DNA of 58,742 bases, taken from assembly GCF_000286835.2 (NCBI RefSeq), contig NZ_AJYD02000013.1:378494-437235 (forward strand), written 5' to 3'. Position 1 is the stretch's first letter; each line of letters begins with the position of its first letter. Position numbers and translations under genes: made by a program. Under the pieces are notes generated by a model. That model did not search any database. It saw only the letters and a list, made by a program, of their open reading frames with translations, and was not told where the DNA came from. Positions 27,972 to 37,498 of this stretch are shown piece by piece. The stretch comes from Enterovibrio norvegicus FF-33. Its GTDB lineage: Bacteria > Pseudomonadota > Gammaproteobacteria > Enterobacterales > Vibrionaceae.

Positions 27972-30779
27972 ATGACCCAACTAGTAAAATTGTTTGGTGT
28001 GTTTACATTGTCTTTTCCTTTGTCTGTATTGGGCAAGGAAGAGCATGGATATTTGTCGGGGACGAGCCTTCCTCCGGTTGATCAAAGCGTTGTGGCTGAT
28101 GCAACGAGTATCATCACATTGCTGGTTATCCTTCTTCTTGCTCTCGCTGGTGCGTTAATCTTTAACAGCGCCATGAATAAGCGCGCGCAAGAAGAGTTGC
28201 GAGAACAACGACAAGCGTTAATGCAAAAAGAAAAGGAACTACAAATCGCAAAAAAATCTGCGCAGGTATCGCATCAGGCTAAGCGCGATTTTCTTTCCAA
28301 CATGTCTCATGAATTTAGAACACCGCTCAACGCGATTTTGGGTATGTCTCAACTTGCCCTAGATAGCGGCTTAGACTCCAAGCAGCAGCGTTATATACGG
28401 CGTGTTGTCACCTCTGCGCATTCTTTATTGGAAGCGGTCAATGCCACCCTAGATTTTACCAATGTAAAAGCGGGCAACCTCGAAATTGAATGGGTGGAGT
28501 GTAATGTTGAAACCATTCTTTCACCGGTAACTAAGACATTGGGTGAGCGCGCTGATGAAAAAGGCCTCTTGTTATGTGTCAATGTCGACATGAACATTCC
28601 AAAGGTGATCGATGCGGATACCGTTCGCATGACGCAGGTATTGATGGCGCTCGGCGATAATGCGATCAAATTTACTGACGAAGGTGAGGTCACGATCTCT
28701 GTTTCGCTTGAGTCGCGTCGCGAAGACGATGTGAAGATCCGATTTGCGGTCAATGACACTGGGATCGGTATTAAGCGAAAAGATCTCGATCTGTTGTTTC
28801 AGCCATTTTCTCAAGCCGATTCATCGACGTCTCGCTCCAAGGGGGGGAAAGGGCTCGGTTTGTCGTTGGCGAAAGAGTTGGTGGCGCTGATGGGCGGCAA
28901 TATTCAAGTGGAGAGTCGGCTTGGTGAAGGAACGATGCTTTCTTTCACGCTGCCTTGTCAGTCTGGCGTGAGGGGAAATACGCGATTGGGTGGTGCATGG
29001 TCGCGCGCATTAACGACGAAAAGTGTGTTGGTGATAGCAACCAATACGACCCTGCAAGGCAACATTTGTGACCCACTCGTTTATGCCGGAGCAAACGTCA
29101 GTCAATGTCGTAATCTTGCTGAATTAGAAGAGTGTCAAAAAGGAATAGAAAGAGGGAATTTCGCAAACATTGTCGTCGATTGGGCAGGTATTAGTGCAGA
29201 AATGACGTCGTTATTGACCTCTGTTCTGAGTGGCTTAAAGACATCGCCATCGGTATTGCTGCTTTCTGGCCTCGATCACTGCTTGGATGTGCCGGAAACT
29301 CGCCCATCCTTTACGTTTAAATGGCTAGCCCTGCCGACACTTCCTTCTGCATTGCTTCGTGCGATTACCGATGAGCGCCACTCTGTCGCCCCAATCAGGC
29401 ATAGTGCTTATGATCGCGACTCAGAGTTAGAGCTTGAAGATATTCCTGAGTGGGAGTTGGTGATACGCGATCGCATGGTGCTGCTGGTTGAAGACAACTT
29501 GATCAATCAAGAAGTCGCTATTGGTGCCATGGAGTGTTTACCCATCAATGTATTGGTGGCAAATAATGGTGATGAGGCGATTCAAATACTGAAAGAACAT
29601 GCCGTCGATTTAGTGTTAATGGACATGCAGATGCCCGTGATAGATGGCGTGACAGCCACAAAGATTATCCGTCGAGAAATGGGGATGACAGCGCTACCGA
29701 TTTTAGCCATGACGGCAAATACGGATGCCCATGATGTGGCGGCCTGTCGGGAAGCGGGCATGAATGAGCACATCGCGAAACCCATCAATTTTGAACTCTT
29801 GAAAGATCGCTTAATTCATTGGCTAACCAAAGGTGATCCTGCGGCACCTCCAATCGAATCTGTCACATCAGAAACCGAGATTTCTCCATCGGTCACAACA
29901 TCCCAAGCGGCTTCTTTGGATGAAAAGCGCCAAGCTGATAGTGAGGCAGTGTTAATGGCTAAAACGTTGTCTCATGCGCCAGAGCCAGAGCCAGAGCCAG
30001 AGCCAGAAGTTAAGGCTGAGGTGCAAGCTGATACGCAAAAAGAAACGGAATTAGTACCAGAATCAAAACCTGAACCAGAGCCAGAAATCGTACTCACATC
30101 GCAACCGCAACAACAAGGTGATGAGGCAGGAAAAAACCGAAGGAGAGCAACAATGGAATACACCGAAACCATGTTCGACCTGATGGTGGATAATGTCCCT
30201 GGTATCAATCTTGCTGACGGCGTTAAACGCTTGGGGGGCAACAAAGCAAAATATCTCAAAATCCTGTCGCTTTTCCTCAATTCTCAGGTGAGTTCTGTCG
30301 AGCAATTGCTGACGTCGGATGACAACAGCGAGAAAGGCATTTTGGCGCACTCGTGTAAAGGTGCCGGCAGCAACATAGGCGCGGATGAAATGGCCGATGT
30401 CGCCTCTGCGTTGGAAGACAAATACAACGCGGGCGAGCCAGTGTCAGAAAGTGAAGTGCTCGTGCTGAAATCGATGATTATCGCTGCCATTGAAAAGTTT
30501 GATGAAATAGCCGCTAGCGCGGAAGAAACGCCTGAGCCGCAAGTTGACGAAGAAATCAAACCGCTTGATGCTTATCTTGTTGAGCAGCTCAATGCGTTGC
30601 AGGTTAGCTTGCAAGAGTTTGATATTGAGGTGCAGGATAAGGTGACTGTTTTGGCGAAAGCCTTGCCGCAATGGTGCAACCAGCTTGAGGAATTCCAGCG
30701 TTTGCAAGAGGCGATAGGCCAATTTGATTTTCTGACTGCAGAAGACCACCTTAAAGATTTGAAAAAGAAAACAGGTTAA
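27972..30779 (+). CDS. Hybrid sensor histidine kinase (HisKA-HATPase-REC-Hpt)
   Basis: This 935-aa membrane kinase has a signal-like N-terminus, a short periplasmic stretch and a membrane span (about residues 40-62). A coiled linker and HisKA with His113 (SHEFRTP) follow, then HATPase with the N box DNAIKF and GKGLGLSLA. A divergent receiver-like region is followed by a true receiver with Asp551 (LVLMDMQMP), a Pro-Glu-rich hinge (PEPEPE repeats, about 672-700) and an Hpt domain with His793 (LAHSCKGAG). The phosphorelay probably passes to the HD-GYP regulator. The start is uncertain: ATG 27972 gives the signal peptide, but no ribosome site is clear; 27918 and 27933 are alternatives. Confidence 0.9.
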   Translation: MTQLVKLFGVFTLSFPLSVLGKEEHGYLSGTSLPPVDQSVVADATSIITLLVILLLALAGALIFNSAMNKRAQEELREQRQALMQKEKELQIAKKSAQVSHQAKRDFLSNMSHEFRTPLNAILGMSQLALDSGLDSKQQRYIRRVVTSAHSLLEAVNATLDFTNVKAGNLEIEWVECNVETILSPVTKTLGERADEKGLLLCVNVDMNIPKVIDADTVRMTQVLMALGDNAIKFTDEGEVTISVSLESRREDDVKIRFAVNDTGIGIKRKDLDLLFQPFSQADSSTSRSKGGKGLGLSLAKELVALMGGNIQVESRLGEGTMLSFTLPCQSGVRGNTRLGGAWSRALTTKSVLVIATNTTLQGNICDPLVYAGANVSQCRNLAELEECQKGIERGNFANIVVDWAGISAEMTSLLTSVLSGLKTSPSVLLLSGLDHCLDVPETRPSFTFKWLALPTLPSALLRAITDERHSVAPIRHSAYDRDSELELEDIPEWELVIRDRMVLLVEDNLINQEVAIGAMECLPINVLVANNGDEAIQILKEHAVDLVLMDMQMPVIDGVTATKIIRREMGMTALPILAMTANTDAHDVAACREAGMNEHIAKPINFELLKDRLIHWLTKGDPAAPPIESVTSETEISPSVTTSQAASLDEKRQADSEAVLMAKTLSHAPEPEPEPEPEVKAEVQADTQKETELVPESKPEPEPEIVLTSQPQQQGDEAGKNRRRATMEYTETMFDLMVDNVPGINLADGVKRLGGNKAKYLKILSLFLNSQVSSVEQLLTSDDNSEKGILAHSCKGAGSNIGADEMADVASALEDKYNAGEPVSESEVLVLKSMIIAAIEKFDEIAASAEETPEPQVDEEIKPLDAYLVEQLNALQVSLQEFDIEVQDKVTVLAKALPQWCNQLEEFQRLQEAIGQFDFLTAEDHLKDLKKKTG

Positions 30780-30800
30780 GCGCTCAGTCAACGAAAGAGT

Positions 30801-30826
30801 AAAGGAGCGAGGCAAAGCTCCTTTAT
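30801..30826. terminator. Bidirectional terminator between kinase and DhaKL
   Basis: AAAGGAGC/GCTCCTTT with an 8-nt loop sits between the convergent kinase and dhaKL genes. Confidence 0.7.
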
Positions 30827-30840
30827 CGTGATTTGAGTGA

Positions 30841-32493
30841 TTATTTTTGATCTTGAGTACAACGCCAAATAACGTGAAAGACCTTGGCAATAGCCATCGC
30901 GCCCGGGTCTACATTGCCCTTCAGACTGTCCTCCCTTAAATAAGAAGAACGACCCGCGCGTGCTTTTGTCATGTGTGCAGTCGCTTCTGCACCCAAAAGC
31001 GCGGCATGAGCGGCCTGTTCGAGATTCCCGGTTTCGCTATACACCTCTAATGCGGGTATTGCGGCATCAAGCATGGTGCGGTCATTGAGTTTAGCGCCTC
31101 CATATTGCTGCACTTTGGCGATGCCTTTTAAAAGAGAGCTGCTGAGCGAGTGACCTGAACTATTGGCTGAAGCCGCAGCGGTAAAGAAAATGGAAAGAAG
31201 AACACCGCTTGATCCTCCCATCACCGTTGAGAGCTCTTGGCCTATACATTGAAAGAGTTTTTCTGGCGTGTTCAGAGGGAGTCCTTCATTGTCCAATTTG
31301 GCGAGAATAGCCTTCGCAGCACTAGAAAACGTTGTTCCCGTGTCCCCATCACCGACCTTTTCATCAAGGTTATTGAGATAGGACTCTTGTGCTACGAGTT
31401 CCTGACACACGTGCACAATGAGTTGCTCAACGGTCGAATTCTCCTCTGACAGATACGAGGTATGGGTCGTCAAGTTATGCATTGGAACCCGCGCAACGTC
31501 GCCACAAACACCTGGTGCTGGCCACGCGGTTGGCGCGACATCGGATAGGAGGGCTTCACGAACGGTGTCGTCTAGTGCAATCAAAGACAGAGAAATGCCA
31601 TACATATTCAGCGATGTCATGTATGCACCGGGTTCAAACACAATATCGAGTTGCTTCTGCAAGGGAGAGGCAAGAACTTGCTGAGTAATAATTTGAAGCT
31701 CAAGCTCTGTCGCTGATCCTAGATTGTTGATTAAAAGAGCAAAACGCTTATCGGGATCTCCGGTATACGGCGCCAGTTTATTTAGCATCATTGTGACGGC
31801 TTGTTTGGCATTGGCGATGTCGACTTTTTCGAACCCTGGCTCACCATGGATCCCCATCCCAATTTCCGGCGCATACTTAAGTTCTCCCGTTTCATCATAA
31901 GGTAATGCACACGATGAGAGCGCCAACCCGATGGAGTGAATACCTTGGGCTGCTGCTTTCGTGATCGTCGCTACCTCTTCGAGGCTTTTCCCTTGCTCTG
32001 AAAGATGCCCCGCCAATTTATGGACAAACAATGTTCCAGCAATGCCGCGTGGATTTGCCACATCGGGCAGTGCAATGTCGTCTCCCACAATGATCATGTC
32101 GACCTGATAGCCCATGGCGCGTGCCTTTTCCGCGGCTAGGCCGAAGTTGAGGCGATCGCCGGTATAACTTTTCACGATCAGAAAACAGCCGCTTTTCCCT
32201 GTTGTCGCGACAATCGCTTGTAGGATCGCTTCAACGCTTGGAGAGGAAAATACGTCGCCTGCAATGGCAGCCGTTAACATTCCTTGTCCAACAAACCCAA
32301 CATGTGCTGGCTCATGACCCGCACCGCCACCTGACAAAATCGCAACCTTGCTTTTGTCCCAATCAGTTCTGATAACCACCTTAATGCTCTGCTCTCCTTC
32401 CAGCATCGCGAGTGGGCGATGGGCATTGCTTGCGAGATAGCCTTGGATAGCTAAAGGCACGTGTTGGTTGTCATGTGCATAGAAACGACTCAT
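30841..32493 (-). CDS. Fused dihydroxyacetone kinase (DhaK-DhaL, ATP type)
   Basis: This 550-aa protein is the single-chain ATP-dependent dihydroxyacetone kinase type, close to the 552-aa Citrobacter enzyme. The N-terminal DhaK domain (1 to about 330) has SGGGAGHEPAHVGFVG and His216 in GMGIHGEPG, the residue that holds DHA covalently. The C-terminal DhaL domain (about 360-550) has EKVGDGDTGTTF for ADP/ATP-Mg, MGGSSGVL and AGRSSYLR. It phosphorylates DHA with ATP. It is transcribed away from the ABC/PTS-DHA operon, so the locus encodes two different DHA kinases. Confidence 0.92.
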   Translation of the reverse strand: MSRFYAHDNQHVPLAIQGYLASNAHRPLAMLEGEQSIKVVIRTDWDKSKVAILSGGGAGHEPAHVGFVGQGMLTAAIAGDVFSSPSVEAILQAIVATTGKSGCFLIVKSYTGDRLNFGLAAEKARAMGYQVDMIIVGDDIALPDVANPRGIAGTLFVHKLAGHLSEQGKSLEEVATITKAAAQGIHSIGLALSSCALPYDETGELKYAPEIGMGIHGEPGFEKVDIANAKQAVTMMLNKLAPYTGDPDKRFALLINNLGSATELELQIITQQVLASPLQKQLDIVFEPGAYMTSLNMYGISLSLIALDDTVREALLSDVAPTAWPAPGVCGDVARVPMHNLTTHTSYLSEENSTVEQLIVHVCQELVAQESYLNNLDEKVGDGDTGTTFSSAAKAILAKLDNEGLPLNTPEKLFQCIGQELSTVMGGSSGVLLSIFFTAAASANSSGHSLSSSLLKGIAKVQQYGGAKLNDRTMLDAAIPALEVYSETGNLEQAAHAALLGAEATAHMTKARAGRSSYLREDSLKGNVDPGAMAIAKVFHVIWRCTQDQK

Positions 32494-32512
32494 TCATCTT
32501 ACTCCCTGATTT

Positions 32513-32750
32513 ACTAAACATTGGACTCTAAAGCTGAACAAAAAGTTTAGTGATTTATGATTGATCTCGTGAGGTAAACATAACACTTTTACGATGAAAC
32601 TCAACGGTGTAATTTTACTGTTAAACACTAAATGTCTTTAAGTTATTGTTTTTTATTTATTTAAAAATGGATGAAAATCAATTGTTATTATTAAGTTAAA
32701 TATAGCTTGCATTTTGTTAAGCGTTGGCTCAGTGTTTTTGTGTGTTTAGT
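32513..32750. promoter_or_regulatory. Four TTTAGT motifs in the divergent DHA control region
   Basis: ACTAAAC (32513-32519), GTTTAGT (32545-32551), ACTAAAT (32627-32633) and GTTTAGT (32744-32750) lie in the AT-rich gap between dhaKL and the ABC operon, in both orientations. They look like sites for one regulator, perhaps the HTH protein encoded at 39928, but this is inference. Confidence 0.4.
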
Positions 32751-32895
32751 GAACTTTGGTTATTGAACACAATCTTCGTCGAGATGGAACCTGATCTGCG
32801 GTCACGCACCAGAGAATCGTTGGATGAAGATGGTCTCAGACAGGATTTGTAATGAACCAAAAAGGTTCAAGGAAGAAACAAAAGGAGCTGATCTA

Positions 32896-34227
32896 ATGAA
32901 ATTGAGGCACAAGTTAAATGCCGTCATTGCGGTAACAGCAATCGGACTCGGAGTAAGTAGTACTGCCGCGCAGAGTGCGGAGCAATCTTTAACACTCTGC
33001 TGGGCTGCTTGGGATCCCGCCAATGCACTCGTTGAACTCTCAAAAGACTTTACGTCTGAGACAGGTATCGAAATGAATTTCGAATTTGTACCTTGGACGA
33101 GTTTTTCTTCCCGTTTCCAAAATGAATTGAACTCTCGCGGCAAGCTTTGCGACCTGCTTATTGGTGATAGCCAATGGATTGGGGGTTCTGCTGAAAATGG
33201 TCACTACATCAAGCTAAATGATTTCTTTGAAAAAGAAGGGATCAGCATGAGTGACTTTATCCCCGCAACGGTTGATGCATATTCTGCCTGGCCCAAAGGG
33301 TCTGACAATTACTGGGCGCTCCCTGCAATGGGTGATGCGTTGGGTTGGGTTTATCGTAAAGATTGGTTTTCAAGAAAAGATATTCAGAGCCAATTTGAAA
33401 TGGAATTTGGCCGAGAACTCACGCCGCCTAAAACGTGGACAGAGTTAAAAGAAGTATCGAGCTTTTTTCAAGGTCGAGAGATTGATGGCCAAAAAGTCTA
33501 CGGTGCGGCTATCTACACCGAACGTGGCTCAGAAGGTATTACCATGGGGGCGACATCAGCGCTCTATGCACATGGCTTTCAATATCAAAACCCTAACAAA
33601 CCTTATGATTTAGAAGGCTTTGTAAATAGTCCCGAAGCGGCGGAAGGTCTGAAAGCATACAAGGAACTGTATGATTGCTGCACCCCGCCAGGCCACTCGA
33701 ATGCCTATATGGTGGCAAACCTTGATGCGTATAAATCAGGTCAGGTTGCCATGCAAATGAACTGGTTCGCTTTCTTCCCTGGCATTGTCAAAGACCCCAA
33801 CGTTGGGGGTGAAAACTCGGGCTTTTTCTTAAACCCAAAACAAACTACCGAAGGTTCAACACTGGGTGGGCAAGGCATCTCTGTGGTTTCTTATTCGGAT
33901 AAGAAAGACTTAGCGTTGCAATACATCAAATGGTTCGCCCAACCTCAGGTGCAATCAGACTGGTGGACTCTGGGTGGTTACTCTGCACACCGAGCGGTGG
34001 TTGAGCATCCCGATTTTGCGAGTACTGCACCTTTTGCTGCCGACTTTGTAGAAGCGATGTCAAACGTGAAAGATTTTTGGCAGGAGCCGAACTACGCAGA
34101 ACTTCTTCAGGCAATGCAAAAACGACTTCATGACTATGTCGTCGCAGGCAAGGGCACACCAGAGCAAGCTCTTGAAAAACTGAAAGATGACTGGCAGGAA
34201 ATCTTAGAAGACGGCGGACAGCTGTAA
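32896..34227 (+). CDS. ABC transporter solute-binding protein, family 1 (sugar/polyol type)
   Basis: In this 443-aa periplasmic protein the signal peptide ends near SSTAAQSA (about residue 30). The mature part begins LTLCWAAWDPANALVELSKDF and has the family 1 (MalE/UgpB-like) layout, with QVAMQMNWFAFFPGI and a C-terminal ALEKLKDDW. I chose ATG 32896, which has AAAGGAG; the longer frame to 32824 lacks one. As first gene of the DHA operon it probably captures DHA, glycerol or a related small polyol. Confidence 0.88.
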   Translation: MKLRHKLNAVIAVTAIGLGVSSTAAQSAEQSLTLCWAAWDPANALVELSKDFTSETGIEMNFEFVPWTSFSSRFQNELNSRGKLCDLLIGDSQWIGGSAENGHYIKLNDFFEKEGISMSDFIPATVDAYSAWPKGSDNYWALPAMGDALGWVYRKDWFSRKDIQSQFEMEFGRELTPPKTWTELKEVSSFFQGREIDGQKVYGAAIYTERGSEGITMGATSALYAHGFQYQNPNKPYDLEGFVNSPEAAEGLKAYKELYDCCTPPGHSNAYMVANLDAYKSGQVAMQMNWFAFFPGIVKDPNVGGENSGFFLNPKQTTEGSTLGGQGISVVSYSDKKDLALQYIKWFAQPQVQSDWWTLGGYSAHRAVVEHPDFASTAPFAADFVEAMSNVKDFWQEPNYAELLQAMQKRLHDYVVAGKGTPEQALEKLKDDWQEILEDGGQL

Positions 34228-34309
34228 TTCTCCGAGGCAGGGAGAGCCTCGCTCTCTCTGCTTAACTTCAGTGACTCGCAAAAACGGTTGCACCATGGAA
34301 GTAAATAAA

Positions 34310-35251
34310 ATGAAGTCAATACAGAGTGCTGACAATATTGTCAACGCATTGGAGGGCTCGTCACGGAAGACGTGGTCGATGTCTGACCGTGCAATGGCCT
34401 GGTGGTTTATTTCTCCCACCATTCTACTCCTGTTAGCCATTAACATTTTCCCTCTCATTTGGACGATCTATCTGAGCTTTACCAATTACCGCGCGAACAG
34501 ACTTGATCGTGATGTGGAATGGGTGGGGTTAAAGAACTACATAAAAATCTTAAATGATGAGGATATTTGGGGGTATCTCCAAGCGACGATGCACTTTGTC
34601 AGCTGGACGATGATTCTCCAATTCACTATTGGTTTTGGTCTTGCGCTACTCATTAATAAAAACTTTAAAGGTCACAGTTTTTGGACGACCTTGATTTTGA
34701 TCCCAATGATGATGGCACCCGCCGTGGTAGGGACATTTTGGACCTATCTCTATCAGCCACAATCTGGTGTCTTTTCTTACGTCGTTAACTTCTTTGTGGA
34801 TGTTGGTCCCGTCGACATGATTGGCGATACCACACTTGCGCCGTGGTCGATCATCTTAGTGGATACATGGATGTGGACACCCTATGTGATGCTGATTTGT
34901 CTCGCTGGGTTGAGGTCGATACCGGGCAGTATCTATGAAGCAGCCGAGGTAGACCGTGCTTCAAATATACGTCAGTTTTTCTCGATTACTCTGCCGATGG
35001 TGATGCCATTTTTGATGTTAGCCATTTTATTCCGAGCAATAGAGAACTTCAAAATGTTTGACATGGTTGTGCAGCTAACCTCGGGAGGCCCTGGGTCAAT
35101 AACAGAGTTGGCGTCAATTAATCTCAAGCGGGAAGCGTTTGAAAAATGGAAGACGGGCTATAGCTCTGCATTCGCCGTTATTTTGTTTGTCACCGTATTT
35201 GGTGCCGCAAATATCTATGTTAAAGCGATGAATAAGGTGAAAAGTCGATGA
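34310..35251 (+). CDS. ABC sugar/polyol permease 1
   Basis: This 313-aa protein has six membrane spans and the coupling motif YEAAEVDRASNIRQFFSITLP (core EAAEVDRA). It pairs with the next permease. ATG 34310 has GGAAG upstream; ATG 34295 and GTG 34271 are possible alternatives without a clear site. The stop overlaps the next ATG (ATGA). Confidence 0.9.
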   Translation: MKSIQSADNIVNALEGSSRKTWSMSDRAMAWWFISPTILLLLAINIFPLIWTIYLSFTNYRANRLDRDVEWVGLKNYIKILNDEDIWGYLQATMHFVSWTMILQFTIGFGLALLINKNFKGHSFWTTLILIPMMMAPAVVGTFWTYLYQPQSGVFSYVVNFFVDVGPVDMIGDTTLAPWSIILVDTWMWTPYVMLICLAGLRSIPGSIYEAAEVDRASNIRQFFSITLPMVMPFLMLAILFRAIENFKMFDMVVQLTSGGPGSITELASINLKREAFEKWKTGYSSAFAVILFVTVFGAANIYVKAMNKVKSR

Positions 35252-36195
35252 GTGATTCTGCATTTTCTGTAATTGAGCCAAGCGGACGCTCAAAAAAAAT
35301 GGCAGCTGCGGTAGTCATTTTCTACGGCGTGATTTCCATTGCTCCGCTGATATGGATATTGATGACGAGCTTTAAGTCGCCGTCTGACGCCATTGCTTAC
35401 CCTCCTAAAGTGACATTCGAAGCCAGCTTAGAGGGGTACGTTAACTTGTTCACCAGTCGTTCGCGTCAAACCGAAGAGCACATGGCATCGTTGCCGCCAC
35501 CCTCGACGTGGTATGACGAAATCGTTCGTGACCAAAACATGGTCATTACGGGGCCTTCTCGCTTTTTAGGGCGGTATACCAACTCGATGATCATCGGCTT
35601 CGGTTCGACATTTCTAGCCGTATTCCTAGGAACGTTAGCAGCGTATGGTTTTTCACGATTTAAGGTGCCGCTAAAAGATGATCTGCTGTTCTTTATTCTG
35701 TCGACGCGAATGATGCCACCCATTGCGGTCGCCATCCCCATCTATTTGATGTATCGGCAGTTAGGGCTATCAGATACCCATCTTGGGATGATTATTTTGT
35801 ATACCGCGGTCAATGTCAGCTTATCGGTGTGGTTGCTCAAAGGCTTTATTGATGAGATCCCGCGAGAGTATGAAGAAGCCGCAATGATTGATGGATACAG
35901 CCGATTTCAAGCCTTTATCAAAGTGGTGTTACCACAAGCGGCAACGGGCATCGCGTCTACCGCCATTTTCTGTTTGGTGTTTGCGTGGAATGAATATGCG
36001 TTTGCATTGCTGTTGACCAGTGGTAATGCCCAAACCGCACCGCCATTCATCCCCATCATTATCGGTGAAGGAGGGCTTGATTGGCCGGCTGTTGCAGCAG
36101 GCACGTCTTTGTTCCTCATCCCAATTGTTGTGTTTACCGTGGTTCTCAGAAAGCACCTGCTACGAGGAATTACGTTTGGAGCAGTGAGGAAGTAA
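35248..36195 (+). CDS. ABC sugar/polyol permease 2
   Basis: This 315-aa protein has six spans. The motif EEAAMIDGYSRFQAFIKVVLP (core EAAMIDG) contacts the ATPase. It has a MalG-like start with a long periplasmic stretch. It overlaps the previous gene by ATGA, and its stop TAA shares one base with the ATG of the small membrane protein that follows. Confidence 0.92.
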   Translation: MSDSAFSVIEPSGRSKKMAAAVVIFYGVISIAPLIWILMTSFKSPSDAIAYPPKVTFEASLEGYVNLFTSRSRQTEEHMASLPPPSTWYDEIVRDQNMVITGPSRFLGRYTNSMIIGFGSTFLAVFLGTLAAYGFSRFKVPLKDDLLFFILSTRMMPPIAVAIPIYLMYRQLGLSDTHLGMIILYTAVNVSLSVWLLKGFIDEIPREYEEAAMIDGYSRFQAFIKVVLPQAATGIASTAIFCLVFAWNEYAFALLLTSGNAQTAPPFIPIIIGEGGLDWPAVAAGTSLFLIPIVVFTVVLRKHLLRGITFGAVRK

Positions 36196-36383
36196 TGAAA
36201 AATAGATTATTAACCAGCCGCTACCTGCGTAGAGGTTTCTTGGAAAATGTCTCATGCGTATTGATAGGGCTTGGCATCTTTATGCTGATGCAACCTTTTG
36301 TCATGACCGCATTTACATATTCGTTCAGCGTCATTTTGTTCGGCACAGTCAGCTTTCTGATTGTCAGCCATTTTCCAGAATAG
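36195..36383 (+). CDS. 62-aa two-span membrane protein of the ABC operon
   Basis: The protein starts MKNRLLTSRYLRRGFLENV and has two hydrophobic segments (about residues 19-38 and 40-57). It is coupled to the permease gene by a TAATG overlap. Its place, after the two permeases and before two ATPases, is the place of the small GlpU-type protein (DUF2160) of glycerol ABC importers, but it is shorter and I cannot confirm homology. A third membrane subunit is the best guess. Confidence 0.75.
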   Translation: MKNRLLTSRYLRRGFLENVSCVLIGLGIFMLMQPFVMTAFTYSFSVILFGTVSFLIVSHFPE

Positions 36384-36394
36384 GAGAGAAGTTT

Positions 36395-37498
36395 ATGGCT
36401 GATATTACAGTGGCTAATTTGCACAAACGATTTGATCGCTTTGTCGCGGTAAAAAATTCGACATTTACGATTAATGATGGTGAGTTTTTTGTCTTACTCG
36501 GTCCTTCTGGGTGCGGGAAAACAACCACATTAAGGATGATTGCAGGGCTGGAGTTACCTACCTCAGGCCAAATAAAAATCGAAGGAGATGACGTTTCATT
36601 TCTGCGCGCAAGCCAGAGAGATATTGCGTTTGTCTTTCAGATGTTCGCACTCTATCCGCACATGAATGTTCGTCAAAACATCAGCTTCCCGCTGAAGTGT
36701 CAGGGTGTCGCGAGAGCGGAAATAAAAGAACGGGTCGCGGAAGTGGCCGACATTTTACGTATTGAGCATCTCCTAGACAGCCCTGTCGGTGGGTTATCTA
36801 GCGGTGATAAACAGCGCGTTTCGCTGGGTAGGGCAATCATCCGAAAACCACAGGCTTTTTTGATGGATGAGCCTTTAGGTGCGTTGGACAGTGAGTTTCG
36901 CCACCTGATGTGTTCTGAGCTCAAAGAGCTGCACAATCGAATGGGGGCAACGACGGTTTATGTTACGCATGACCAATTAGAAGCGATGTCGATGGCCGAT
37001 AAAATCATGGTGATGAACCATAGCGTGATAGAACAAGTGGGAGCGCCACAGTTTATTTACGATTTTCCCAACACCATATTTGTCGCCAAATTTCTCGGGG
37101 AACCCTCAATGAACATCATTGAGTTTGAAGGGAGCGTTGCGCAGGGAGCAGACTCTGTCTGCATCAACAGTATCAAGATTGCCGTTGCGCGCATTGTTGA
37201 GGGGGTTCAAACCAAGAAACTGGCATTGGGCGTCCGCCCTGAGCATGTATCATTGGTTGAGTTCTCCCACTTGAAAGGAATGATTGATGCCGTTGAATAC
37301 TTGGGAACAACACAAGTACTGACAATTAACTCAATGATTGGAAAATTAAAAGCGCGTGTTGATAGCCACATCGATGTTGAGCGAGGCCAGCAAGTTTATC
37401 TTCAGTTAAACCCTGAACATACCTCGGTATTCGATCGCGAAACAGATCAAGTGATAATGAACACGCGTTATGAGGAGGCATACCATGCCCAAGCTTAA
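36395..37498 (+). CDS. ABC transporter ATPase 1 (degenerate signature)
   Basis: This 367-aa CUT1-type ATPase has Walker A GPSGCGKTT, Q-loop VFQMFALYPH, Walker B FLMDEPLGALD, H-loop VYVTHDQ and a C-terminal TOBE/OB region. The signature reads LSSGDKQR rather than LSGGQQQR, so one ATP site may be weaker. ATG 36395 has AGGAGAGAAG upstream. A second ATPase follows with a normal signature; two unlike ATPases in one operon suggest a heterodimer. Confidence 0.92.
   Translation: MADITVANLHKRFDRFVAVKNSTFTINDGEFFVLLGPSGCGKTTTLRMIAGLELPTSGQIKIEGDDVSFLRASQRDIAFVFQMFALYPHMNVRQNISFPLKCQGVARAEIKERVAEVADILRIEHLLDSPVGGLSSGDKQRVSLGRAIIRKPQAFLMDEPLGALDSEFRHLMCSELKELHNRMGATTVYVTHDQLEAMSMADKIMVMNHSVIEQVGAPQFIYDFPNTIFVAKFLGEPSMNIIEFEGSVAQGADSVCINSIKIAVARIVEGVQTKKLALGVRPEHVSLVEFSHLKGMIDAVEYLGTTQVLTINSMIGKLKARVDSHIDVERGQQVYLQLNPEHTSVFDRETDQVIMNTRYEEAYHAQA

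Noticed and set aside
30841-32493. DhaKL as a triokinase or FMN cyclase
   Set aside because: Bacterial single-chain homologues of this length next to dha genes are DHA kinases; the sequence alone gives no reason to prefer the animal-type activity.
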